Positions 1-6,933 of a stretch of DNA of 64,000 nucleotides are shown here, piece after piece (position 1 is the stretch's first letter; each line of letters begins with the position of its first letter). The DNA lies in the NCBI GenBank assembly GCA_036389295.1, contig DASVQB010000046.1:66771-130770 (forward strand), in the 5' to 3' direction. Both the position numbers and the translations under genes were made by a program. The notes beneath the pieces were generated by a model. It was not told where the DNA came from and did no database searches. It saw only the letters and a program-made list of their open reading frames with translations. Source of the DNA: AC-37 sp036389295. Lineage in GTDB: Bacteria; Actinomycetota; Thermoleophilia; Solirubrobacterales; Thermoleophilaceae.

Positions 1-532
1 CCGCCTCTGCGCCCGCCGCGTCGGCGATCGCCGCGTTGACGGTCAGGTGGGCGGAGCCGCCGGCCCGCGTGAGCGACAGCTCCGGCAGCGTGAGGAGGGC
101 GGGCGGGAACGACGACCACACGCTCGACCGGCCGGCGTCGGGCCAGAACCCGAAGCCGCCGACGAGCACCGGCCCGGCGGGCGACGGGAGGTCCGGGTCG
201 GGGCCCGCCTCGCGGTGCTCGCCGAGCAGGTCGGCGGCGGCGCGAGCGGCGTCGCGGAAGCGGTCCTCGCCGCGGCTGACGACGTCCCAGGCGCTGCCGA
301 GCGCCGCGAGGGCGAAGCCGCCGCTGTGGGGCTGCTCCCAGCACAGCCAGCGGTCCGTCGCGCGCCTGGTGGAGAACACGACCGCGGCGGGGTCGACCTC
401 GCCCTCCAGCGGAGCCGTGACCGAGACGAGCCGCCGCCCTCGGCGCCGCGCGCGGAGCGCCCGCTCGACGCCGGCGTCGAACCGGTCGGCGATCGCCGCA
501 GCGTCCGCCACCGCGAGGAGCTCGGGGGGCAT
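1..532 (-). CDS. menF: Isochorismate synthase, N-terminal part (runs off left edge)
   Basis: Chorismate-utilising enzyme, probably isochorismate synthase (chorismate to isochorismate, first step of menaquinone synthesis). Only about 177 N-terminal residues are inside the window; the gene has no stop here. What is visible is the family's poorly conserved N-terminal half: an ATG at 532, a SxTAPLEGEVDP strand, FSTRRATDRWLCWEQ, then VLVGGFGFWPDAGRSSVW followed by FPPALLTLPELSL, the GGFxF...FPxxxLxLPEL pattern typical of MenF/DhbC-type proteins. The catalytic C-terminal chorismate-binding domain lies outside, so anthranilate or aminodeoxychorismate synthase component I cannot be fully excluded. 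It is preceded by a conserved palindromic element at 564-599. Confidence 0.7.
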   Translation of the reverse strand, partial: MPPELLAVADAAAIADRFDAGVERALRARRRGRRLVSVTAPLEGEVDPAAVVFSTRRATDRWLCWEQPHSGGFALAALGSAWDVVSRGEDRFRDAARAAADLLGEHREAGPDPDLPSPAGPVLVGGFGFWPDAGRSSVWSSFPPALLTLPELSLTRAGGSAHLTVNAAIADAAGAEA

Positions 533-563
533 GCGCTCGACGATACCGGCGGGCGGAGGATGC

Positions 564-599
564 CACCGCGTCGACTTTCCATCGCTATGCGATGGCCAG
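564..599 (+). repeat. 36-bp palindromic element, copy 1
   Basis: Contains the perfect hairpin CCATCGC-TAT-GCGATGG at 579-595, preceded by CACCGCGTCG (564-573) and TTT, and followed by C-N-AG. A second copy at 19379-19414 matches at 33 of 36 positions in the same orientation. Both copies are intergenic. This copy sits between the end of the HD gene and the start of menF on the minus strand. There is no U-tract after the stem on either strand, so a simple intrinsic terminator is not the obvious explanation. Confidence 0.7.
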
Positions 600-699
600 T
601 TGCCCCGGTGCCCGCGTACCCGAGGGCTGAGCGGCGACCCCGCGTCCGCCCGCGCCGTCCGGTGACCGCGGGTCCGCCCGCGCCGCGCGGCGGCGCCCC

Positions 700-1464
700 T
701 CAGCCGTCCCAGGGGGCGCGCTTCACCAGCAGGCTGAGCCCGCCGTAGCGCCAGAGGGTCGCGATGCGGCACTTCGGCGCCTCCTTCGCGTGCGTGCGGA
801 GCGCCGGCACGAGCTCCTGCTTCAGGTTCGCGCGCGGGTGCCTCTGGAGGACCGCCCTCTTGGTGGCGGGGTCGACCCGCCAGGCGGAGCGGATCGCGAC
901 GGCGTCGAGCGTCGAGCCGCGCGCGAGCAGGCTGGCCTCGACGCCCTGGTCGGCCGTCACGATCGGGTTGATGTGGAGCGTGATCGACTCGGCGAGCCGG
1001 GCGCGGCGCTCCTCCTCCCAGCCGCCGCGCTCGGCGCAGCCCGTCGCGGCGCCGGCGCTCGCGAGGGTGAAGCAGGCGTCCGGCTCCCGCTCGCCGACGC
1101 CCACGAGCCCGGCGTCGTGCATCAGCGAGGCGACGTAGAGGAGCTCCTCGTCGGGCTTCTCCCCGTCCAGCTTCCCGAGCGCCAGGGCCCAGAGGTACGA
1201 GCGGTGCGAGTGGTGCCAGACCGACTTCGGGAAGCCGTCGGCGAGCTCCTCGGCGGCGCGGGCGGCGGCCGTGTCGGGCGGCTCGATCGCGTCGAGGTCG
1301 AGGCGGGCGAGCCGGTCCTTGCGGAGGCCGAGCGCGTACGCCGCCTTGTCCGGCACGGCGCGCGCGGCCATCGCGACGCCCTGCGTCATGAACGCGGCCC
1401 GCTCGCGCGCGGTGAGGCGCCCGCCGCCCGAGCGCGTCCAGTCGAGTGTTCCGATCGAGCTCAC
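700..1464 (-). CDS. HD-domain metal-dependent hydrolase
   Basis: A 254-residue cytoplasmic protein with an HD-superfamily signature: paired histidines in VWHHSHRSYLWALAL (about residues 82-96), the HD doublet in YVASLMHDAGLVG (about 111-123) and a further histidine in SITLHINP (about 160-167). HD proteins use a metal centre for phosphohydrolase or related hydrolytic chemistry; the overall spacing resembles the cyanamide-hydratase-like HD group, but the substrate cannot be told from sequence. The GTG start at 1464 follows a GAGGGGG ribosome-binding site, and a TAGGAT -10 box lies at 1486-1491 on the same strand. It is monocistronic, with menF downstream across a 167-bp gap holding the palindromic element. 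Confidence 0.75.
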   Translation of the reverse strand: MSSIGTLDWTRSGGGRLTARERAAFMTQGVAMAARAVPDKAAYALGLRKDRLARLDLDAIEPPDTAAARAAEELADGFPKSVWHHSHRSYLWALALGKLDGEKPDEELLYVASLMHDAGLVGVGEREPDACFTLASAGAATGCAERGGWEEERRARLAESITLHINPIVTADQGVEASLLARGSTLDAVAIRSAWRVDPATKRAVLQRHPRANLKQELVPALRTHAKEAPKCRIATLWRYGGLSLLVKRAPWDG

Positions 1465-1559
1465 GTACCCCCTCGGCGGGCGGGCATCCTAGTGGATGCG
1501 GCGCGCGCGGCGGGCGAGGGCCCTCCGCGGGGTCCCCGGACCGCCCTCTGTCGTGGAAT

Positions 1560-1588
1560 TTGACTTCTCGATTGTGCATTCGTACAAT
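1560..1588 (+). promoter_or_regulatory. Sigma-70 type promoter for the secreted protein gene
   Basis: TTGACT (1560-1565), exactly 17 bases, then TACAAT (1583-1588): near-consensus for a housekeeping promoter and AT-rich against a very GC-rich background. It faces the gene at 1683 and would give a leader of about 90 nt. That leader opens with a CCCCCC-GATCGA-GGGGGG hairpin at 1595-1612. Confidence 0.8.
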
Positions 1589-1682
1589 CCGTGGCCCCCC
1601 GATCGAGGGGGGTCCCGCCGGGCAGGGGGCACTTCGGCGCGGCGGGCTCTGAGCGGTGCAACATCCAGGTGGGGGGTAGGGA

Positions 1683-2222
1683 GTGAAGCGAGTCGCGCTT
1701 GCGGTTCTCGTCGCCGCCTTCGCCGCCGCGGCCTACGCGGCGCCGGCGAACGCGACGGTGACGTTCGAGGGGGTCTGCGAGTGGGACGGGGAGGCGTGGT
1801 TCGGGGTGCCGCTCCGCTTCGTCCCGCAGGACATGGACTGGGGATTCGACTCGGCCGCGGGCACGTGCACCGGGCTCGTGAACGGTCAGCTGCTGGAGGA
1901 CACGCCCGTGACCGCCGAGGTCGACGGCCAGGGGTCGATCTCGTGCGGCGTCCTGGGCCGGTCGCTCGGCGCGAGGTTCGTCGCCGACTTCGTCGCCATA
2001 CCAGGCGACACCAAGCTGAAGGGGAGACTGACCCTGGCCGCCGTCGCGGCTCAGAACGCGTTGGCGGTCCAGGGCGACGAAGGGGGGGTGGCGACCGGAC
2101 GTGCGTCGTTCTTCGGTCAGAACGACCAGGTCGCGGTCGTGAACGGCTGTCTCGAGGGGAACTCAGTGCGGAGCCTCAAGGTGAACGTGCTGGTGAAGAC
2201 AGCCGGCCCGGTCAGCGGGTAG
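1683..2222 (+). CDS. Small secreted protein of unknown function
   Basis: A 179-residue protein with a clear signal peptide: MKR, a hydrophobic stretch to about residue 20 and an AxA-type cleavage region (AAPANA, about 20-25). The mature part has four cysteines (in GVCEW, GTCTG, SISCG, NGCLE), which would allow two disulfides, and alternating beta-like segments. I do not recognise a family. The GTG start at 1683 is preceded by a GGGGGGTAGGGA ribosome-binding site. It has its own strong promoter (1560-1588) and a long GC-rich hairpin terminator (2246-2272), so it is likely a single-gene unit that is well expressed and exported. Confidence 0.75.
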   Translation: MKRVALAVLVAAFAAAAYAAPANATVTFEGVCEWDGEAWFGVPLRFVPQDMDWGFDSAAGTCTGLVNGQLLEDTPVTAEVDGQGSISCGVLGRSLGARFVADFVAIPGDTKLKGRLTLAAVAAQNALAVQGDEGGVATGRASFFGQNDQVAVVNGCLEGNSVRSLKVNVLVKTAGPVSG

Positions 2223-2245
2223 CCGGCCAGCGGCAGGCTCGCCCG

Positions 2246-2272
2246 GGGGAGGGGCCCGCGTGGCCCCTCCCC
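2246..2272 (+). terminator. GC-rich hairpin terminator
   Basis: Perfect 11-bp stem GGGGAGGGGCC (2246-2256) and GGCCCCTCCCC (2262-2272) around a 5-base loop, 24 bases after the stop of the secreted protein gene. No U-tract follows, which is common for actinobacterial terminators. Confidence 0.7.
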
Positions 2273-2286
2273 GAGTCGGGCCCCGC

Positions 2287-2372
2287 GGGTCGCGGGCGGC
2301 CGGCAGGGTCGCGCGAGCGGCAGGCAGGGGGTCGCGTGAGCGGCCGGCAGGGGGTCGCGCGAGCGGCCGGCA
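2287..2372. repeat. Imperfect tandem repeat, about 20-23 bp x 4
   Basis: Four consecutive units on the pattern GGGTCGCGCGAGCGGCCGGCA with small length changes in the G run, between the terminator of the secreted protein gene and the leader of the lipid operon. No spacers separate the units, so it is not a CRISPR array. It accounts for most of the 334-bp gap 2223-2556. Confidence 0.6.
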
Positions 2373-2386
2373 GGGTACGTACGACC

Positions 2387-2417
2387 GGGGGGTGTACTCC
2401 CCCTGATCGGGGGGGTA
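2387..2417 (+). promoter_or_regulatory. Overlapping G/C-run hairpins in the lipid-operon leader
   Basis: A central CCCCC run (2399-2403) can pair with GGGGGG upstream (2387-2392) or with GGGGG downstream (2409-2413). The downstream pairing extends to a near-perfect dyad TAC-N-CCCCC-N5-GGGGG-N-GTA (2395-2417). It lies about 140 bases before the SPT-like gene and could be an operator or a leader RNA switch. The second half resembles the C/G hairpin at 1595-1612 in the leader of the secreted protein gene. Confidence 0.4.
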
Positions 2418-2531
2418 TCGGGCCACCTGAACGTATGTCACCGTTCCGGGCGGCGCCGCGGGCAGAGAGGCCTTCGCGCCGCAGCGAGGGAGTGGGGGCC
2501 GGCCGCGGTCGGCGACGAGGGGGAGGACGCG

Positions 2532-2564
2532 ATGACGACGTCGAGCAGGTCGCACCGTGCCTGA
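2532..2564 (+). other. Possible 10-residue leader peptide overlapping the SPT start
   Basis: An ATG with the best ribosome-binding site of the interval (AGGGGGAGG ending five bases upstream) opens a frame of ten codons, MTTSSRSHRA, whose TGA (2562-2564) overlaps the GTG start of the SPT-like gene in another frame. Translation coupling would be plausible; chance is also possible. Confidence 0.25.
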
Positions 2565-3906
2565 CGGCGACGGCGCCCCGGGGAGAGGGCCGGGCGCGGA
2601 CGACGGCGCCCCGACGGTGGGGGGCGCGGGCGGCCGCGGCGCGGGCGGCGCCCCGGCGGCGGAGGCCGACCGGCGCGGGCGGCCGCGGCGGCGGGCGTTC
2701 CTGACGCCGTTCGACGGCCTGCTCGGGCAGCTCCGCGCCGCGCACGGCGCCGCGATCTACAGCCTCTACCCGCGGATCGAGGAGACGATCGGCTCCGGCT
2801 GGGTCACCGTCGACGGCCGCCGCTCGGTCAGCCTCATCGCCAACGACTACCTCGGCCTGTCCGGCGACCCGCGCGTGCGGGACGCCGCCCGCGACGCGAT
2901 CGTCCGACTCGGCTCGAGCCGCTGCGCGTCGCCGCTCGCCGGCGGGTACACGGCGATCCACCGCGCCCTCGAGCACGAGCTGGCCGAGTTCCTCGACCAG
3001 GACGCGGCCGTCGTGTTCGCGACCGGCTACCAGGCGAACGTCGGCGTGATCTCGGCGCTGATGAGCCCCGCCGACCTCGTGGTCAGCGACCTCCTGAACC
3101 ACGCCTCGATCGTCGACGGCGCCCGGCTCTCCGGCGCTCAGCTCCGCTACTTCCAGCACAACGACCCCGGCCACCTCGACCGCATCCTCGCGTCGAAGGA
3201 CGCCGGCCAGCGGGCGCTGGTCGTGGTGGAGGGCGTCTACAGCGCCGACGGCGACGTGGTCCCGCTGCCCGAGGTCTGCCGCGTCGCGCACGCGCACGAC
3301 GCGCTCGTGATGGTCGACGAGGCGCACTCGCTCGGCGTGCTCGGCCCGCAGGGCCGCGGTGCCGCAGCCGAGCACGGCATGCTCGACGAGGTCGACGTCG
3401 TGATCGGCACGATGAGCAAGTCGCTCGGCAGCGTGGGCGGCTTCGCGGCGGCGAGCACGGCCGTCGTCGACGTGATCCGCCACAACGCCCGCTCGTTGAT
3501 CTTCTCCGCCGCGCTCCCGCCCGCGAGCGCGGAGGCCGCCCGCACGGCGCTCGGGATCCTCGCCGGCGCGGACGAGCTGAGGGCGCGGCTCTGGGACAAC
3601 GCCCGGGCGCTCCTGTCCGGCCTCGCGTCGCAGGGCCTCGACACGATGGGGTCGACGACGCCGGTCGTCCCGATGCTCGTCGGCGACCCGGGGACGACGC
3701 TCGCGCTGACGACCGCGCTGAGGGACGCGGGCGTCCTCGTCTGCCCGGCGATCCCGCCGATGGTGCAGTCGCACCTCAGCCGGATCCGGATGCACGTGAC
3801 GGCGGCGCACGACGCCGAGGGGATCGACCACGCGCTCGACGCGATCGCCGAATCGACCGCCGCGGTCGGGATGGCCGCGCCCGAGCCGGCGGGGGCCGGA
3901 CGATGA
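2557..3906 (+). CDS. Serine palmitoyltransferase-like alpha-oxoamine synthase
   Basis: PLP-dependent alpha-oxoamine synthase (449 aa) that would condense an amino acid with an acyl thioester and release CO2. Active-site features: NHAS (His182), DEAHS (Asp254, His257), and the PLP lysine in GTMSKSLGSVGGF (Lys288). The neighbourhood GVYSADGDVVPL, GPQGRG, GTMSKS and IFSAALPP matches serine palmitoyltransferase better than KBL (GTLGKALGG), BioF or HemA. A low-complexity Gly/Ala/Arg tail (residues 1-47) precedes the catalytic core, so the true start may be internal. It opens an eleven-gene operon and overlaps the next gene, an acyl carrier protein, by 4 bp, which suggests the acyl donor is acyl-ACP. 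The substrate amino acid is unknown. Confidence 0.8.
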   Translation: MPDGDGAPGRGPGADDGAPTVGGAGGRGAGGAPAAEADRRGRPRRRAFLTPFDGLLGQLRAAHGAAIYSLYPRIEETIGSGWVTVDGRRSVSLIANDYLGLSGDPRVRDAARDAIVRLGSSRCASPLAGGYTAIHRALEHELAEFLDQDAAVVFATGYQANVGVISALMSPADLVVSDLLNHASIVDGARLSGAQLRYFQHNDPGHLDRILASKDAGQRALVVVEGVYSADGDVVPLPEVCRVAHAHDALVMVDEAHSLGVLGPQGRGAAAEHGMLDEVDVVIGTMSKSLGSVGGFAAASTAVVDVIRHNARSLIFSAALPPASAEAARTALGILAGADELRARLWDNARALLSGLASQGLDTMGSTTPVVPMLVGDPGTTLALTTALRDAGVLVCPAIPPMVQSHLSRIRMHVTAAHDAEGIDHALDAIAESTAAVGMAAPEPAGAGR

Positions 3907-4190
3907 CCGCCCCGGACGAGGCCCGGATCGCGGACACCCTGCGCGAGCTGATGACCGCGACCGCCGGCATCCCCGCAGAGATCGTCGAGCTGGACTCGCG
4001 CTTCGACGGCGACCTCGCGATGGACTCGCTCTCGTTCGTCGCGTTCCAGGTCGAGGTCGAGAGGACGTTCGGGATCGACTGCCCGCTCGAGGAGCTGCGC
4101 GAGGTGACGCGGTTCGGCGAGGTGGTCGAGCTGGTCGCCGGCAAGCTGGCCGCCGGGGGCGGGGCGCAGGTCGCGGAGGCCCCGCGGTGA
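3903..4190 (+). CDS. Acyl carrier protein
   Basis: A 95-residue four-helix carrier protein with the phosphopantetheine attachment motif DSLSF (Asp41-Ser42), preceded by an acidic helix and LDSRFDGDLAMDS, the usual ACP signature. It starts at an ATG overlapping the SPT-like stop by 4 bp, and its own stop overlaps the next start by 4 bp, so the three genes are translationally coupled. It most likely receives an acyl chain from the downstream fatty acyl-AMP ligase and presents it to the SPT-like enzyme. Dedicated ACPs of this kind accompany bacterial SPT genes in Caulobacter and Sphingomonas (family knowledge). Confidence 0.88.
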   Translation: MTAPDEARIADTLRELMTATAGIPAEIVELDSRFDGDLAMDSLSFVAFQVEVERTFGIDCPLEELREVTRFGEVVELVAGKLAAGGGAQVAEAPR

Positions 4191-5938
4191 CGCTGATCGG
4201 CGACGGGCCGCGCACGATCGCCGAGGCGCTCCACCGGCGCGCCGACCGCGGCGGCATGGAGCCCGCGCTCTGGTTCGAGGCGCTCGACTCCGAGCCGCGG
4301 GAGCTGTCGAGCGCCGACCTCGCGGCGCGCGCGCACGAGCACGCCGCCCGGATCGCGGGCCGCGGCGTCGGCCGCGGCGACATGGTCGCGATCGTCCTAC
4401 CCACCGGGCCGGACTTCGTGCTCACCTTCTACGGGACGCTCGCCGGAGGCGCCGCCGCGGTGCCGCTCTATCCGCCGGCCGGCACCCGCCAGGTCGACTC
4501 GTTCCTCGCGACCGTGCGCCGCGTCGTCGCGCTCAGCCGGCCGCGGCTGCTCGTGACGATGGACGTGCTCGCCGACCTGCTCCGCGGCGACGAGGGCATC
4601 GGCGGGCGGACCGAGGTCGTGACGCCCGCCGAGCTGGCGGGCACGGAGCCGGTCGAGCCGGCCGGCGCGCCGCGGCCCGACGACCTCGCGCTCGTGCAGT
4701 TCTCGTCCGGCAGCACGGGCGACCCGCGCGGCGTGGCCCTGACCCACCACAACGTGGTCTTCAACATCCAGGCGTTCCGGCGCGCGGTCGGGATCGCGCC
4801 GCCCGACGTGGGCTGCAACTGGCTCCCGCTCTACCACGACATGGGCCTGATCGGGACGCTGATGGGCTCGCTCGTGAGCGAGATCCCGCTCGCCCTGTTC
4901 TCGCCGCTCGACTTCCTGAACCGCCCGAGCTTCTGGCTCGAGACCCTCGCCAGGCGCCGCGCCACGATCGGCGTCGCGCCGCAGTTCGCCTACAACCTCT
5001 GCGTCGTCAAGGTGACCGACGAGGAGATCGAGCGGCTCGACCTCTCCTCGGTCCGCGTGCTCCTGAACGGCGCCGAGCCGATCGACGTGGACGCGATCGC
5101 CCGGTTCGAGGAGCGCTTCGCCGCGGCCGGGCTCGGGCCCGGCGCGGTCACCCCGTGCTACGGCCTCGCCGAGCACGCGCTGTGCGTATCGATGAGCGTG
5201 CCGGGCGAGCCCGTGGACCACCGCTTCGTCGACCGCGACTCGGGGGAGATCGCCCGCCCGGGCGAGGCCCACCTCGAGCGGGCGCTGAAGGTCGCGTCGT
5301 CCGGCGCGGCGGTCGAGGGGTCCGAGCTCGTGGTCGTGGAGCCGGGATCCGGCGAGCGCTTCGAGCCGCTCCCCGACGAGACGATCGGCGAGATCGCCGT
5401 TCGGTCGGAGTCGGTGTGCGACGGCTACCTGACCGGCGCCGGGCTCGAGCCCGCGAAGGGCGTCGGCGACTGGCTCCGCACCGGCGACCTCGGCTTCCTC
5501 TCCGGCGGCGAGCTGTTCGTGGTCGACCGCCTCAAGGACCTCGTGATCGCCGCCGGCCGCAACGTCTACCCGCACGACGTGGAGCGCGAGGTCGCGCGCC
5601 TCGACGGCGTCCGCAGCCGGGTCGCCGCGTTCGGGGTCCGCAACCCCGCGCTGGGCACCGAGGGCGTGGTCGTGGCCGCCGAGTCGACGCTCGCGGAGCG
5701 CGACGAGCTCGTCCGCTGCGCCACCGCGATCCGCCGCACCGTGGTCGAGGCGTTCGACATCGCGCCGATCGACGTGCTCCTGCTGCCGAAGGGTCGGCTC
5801 GCGCTGACCAGCAGCGGCAAGGTCCGGCGGCACCGGATCAGGGCCGAGTACCAGCAGGGCATGGTCGACGACGCCCTCTACTCGCTGCGCGGCGGGGCCG
5901 GCACCGCGCGCGGCGGAAGGCAGCCGGTGCCGGCGTGA
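4187..5938 (+). CDS. Fatty acyl-AMP ligase (acyl-ACP loading)
   Basis: A 583-residue ANL-superfamily adenylating enzyme. Visible motifs: the P-loop-like FSSGSTGDPRGVALTH (about residues 174-189), NWLPLYHDMGLIG (about 210-222), which is the hallmark of the fatty acyl-AMP ligase branch rather than acyl-CoA synthetases, CYGLAEHALCVS (about 323-334), WLRTGDLGF and the C-terminal DRLKDLVIAAGRNVYPHDVE hinge. It should activate a free fatty acid as acyl-AMP and pass it to the pantetheine arm of the adjacent ACP. It starts ATGA-style at 4187, overlapping the ACP stop, and its TGA overlaps the GTG of the next gene. Confidence 0.85.
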   Translation: MTLIGDGPRTIAEALHRRADRGGMEPALWFEALDSEPRELSSADLAARAHEHAARIAGRGVGRGDMVAIVLPTGPDFVLTFYGTLAGGAAAVPLYPPAGTRQVDSFLATVRRVVALSRPRLLVTMDVLADLLRGDEGIGGRTEVVTPAELAGTEPVEPAGAPRPDDLALVQFSSGSTGDPRGVALTHHNVVFNIQAFRRAVGIAPPDVGCNWLPLYHDMGLIGTLMGSLVSEIPLALFSPLDFLNRPSFWLETLARRRATIGVAPQFAYNLCVVKVTDEEIERLDLSSVRVLLNGAEPIDVDAIARFEERFAAAGLGPGAVTPCYGLAEHALCVSMSVPGEPVDHRFVDRDSGEIARPGEAHLERALKVASSGAAVEGSELVVVEPGSGERFEPLPDETIGEIAVRSESVCDGYLTGAGLEPAKGVGDWLRTGDLGFLSGGELFVVDRLKDLVIAAGRNVYPHDVEREVARLDGVRSRVAAFGVRNPALGTEGVVVAAESTLAERDELVRCATAIRRTVVEAFDIAPIDVLLLPKGRLALTSSGKVRRHRIRAEYQQGMVDDALYSLRGGAGTARGGRQPVPA

Positions 5939-6933
5939 CCGCCGAGGCCCGCCCCCGCCAGGCCCCGGCCGGCGACCGCCGCCTGCGGATGCCCGCCTGG
6001 CTGCGGATGTGGCGGCTCCACTTCGTCCCGTTCTCGCTCGGGGCCGGACTCGTCGGGATGCTGATCGCGCGCGACGACCCGACCGTCGTGAGCGTCGCGC
6101 TCGGCGTCGCGGTGTGCAGCACCGGCTACGGCATCGGCGTGCTCACCAACGACTACGTGGACCGCGAGGCCGACGCGATCAACGCGCCCGACCGGCCGTT
6201 CGTGACGGGCGAGGTGAGCGCCGGCCGGACGTTCGCCTTCATCCTCGTCTGGTCGACGGCGATCCTCGTCCTGTCGGTCGCGTTCGCGCCGTCGGTGGCG
6301 GTCTGGAGCGTGATCGCGCTCGCCGGCCACGGGCTCTACGAGCTGACCAAGCCGATCCCGATGCTCGGCAACCTGGTGAACGGGTTCAACATCGCGGTCT
6401 TCGCGCTGGTCGGCGCGGCCGCCGGGGCGCCCGACCGCGCGTGGCACGACATACCGGACGCCGTCTGGGCCGACGCGGCGCTGATCGGGATTGCCCTGAG
6501 CGGGTTCTGCCTGGTGGGCTACTTCAAGGACGTGCCGGGCGACACCGCCGCGGGCTACCGCACGCTGCCCGTCGCGCTCGGCCCGATGCGCGCCCGCTGG
6601 TTCGCGCCGCCGTTCGCCGTGGCGGCGACCGGCGCCGCCCTCGCGATCGCGATCGCCGACCCGGACACGCTCGCCGCGGACCGCGTGGAGCCCGGATTCC
6701 TGCTGCTGCTCGCCCTGTCGGTCGCCGCCTACGCGGTGAGCATGCGCAACCTGATCGCGTCGCCGGAGGGCAACTCGTACCAGGCGCTCGTCTGGTACGT
6801 CCGCGCGTCGGCGATCTTCGTCCTCGGCCTCGGCGCGCTCGCGGAGCCCGCCTTCTTCCTCGTCGCGGCCGTCCCGATGGTGGCGCTCATGGAGGTCGCG
6901 CTGCTCGAGACGAGGGGATCGGGGCAGGCCTGA
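5935..6933 (+). CDS. UbiA-family prenyltransferase
   Basis: A 332-residue integral membrane protein with about eight hydrophobic segments. Both Asp-rich prenyl-diphosphate/Mg motifs are present: NDYVDREADAINAPDRP (about residues 71-87) and FKDVPGDTAAGYRT (about 196-209). UbiA enzymes transfer a prenyl group to an aromatic ring, a glycerol phosphate or another lipid acceptor. A menF gene lies nearby, so MenA was considered, but the location inside the lipid operon (GTGA overlap with the acyl-AMP ligase, TGATG junction with the next gene) and the ChlG/DGGGP-synthase-like motif spelling argue for a lipid acceptor. The GTG at 5935 was chosen for the overlap; the actual substrate is unknown. Confidence 0.8.
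   Translation: MTAEARPRQAPAGDRRLRMPAWLRMWRLHFVPFSLGAGLVGMLIARDDPTVVSVALGVAVCSTGYGIGVLTNDYVDREADAINAPDRPFVTGEVSAGRTFAFILVWSTAILVLSVAFAPSVAVWSVIALAGHGLYELTKPIPMLGNLVNGFNIAVFALVGAAAGAPDRAWHDIPDAVWADAALIGIALSGFCLVGYFKDVPGDTAAGYRTLPVALGPMRARWFAPPFAVAATGAALAIAIADPDTLAADRVEPGFLLLLALSVAAYAVSMRNLIASPEGNSYQALVWYVRASAIFVLGLGALAEPAFFLVAAVPMVALMEVALLETRGSGQA

Noticed and set aside
7..532. Other overlapping frames at the left edge as genes
   Set aside because: They are Arg/Pro/Ala low-complexity, whereas the minus frame from 532 reads a recognisable isochorismate-synthase N-terminus.
2287..2372. Repeat array as CRISPR
   Set aside because: Units are contiguous with no spacers and no cas genes are present.
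2557..3906. BioF (biotin synthesis) for the oxoamine synthase
   Set aside because: The PLP-lysine segment GTMSKSLGSVGGF and DEAHS match SPT; BioF has a different lysine context, and there are no biotin genes nearby.
2212..4425. A 737-codon open frame antisense to the SPT, ACP and ligase genes
   Set aside because: Long antisense frames are usual at about 74% GC; it is low-complexity Arg/Ala/Pro, and the opposite strand carries intact families.
5935..6933. UbiA-family gene as menA, because menF lies at the left edge
   Set aside because: The gene is coupled to the acyl-AMP ligase and ThiL-like genes and its Asp motifs resemble lipid-directed UbiA members; not decisive, so MenA is kept only as an alternative.
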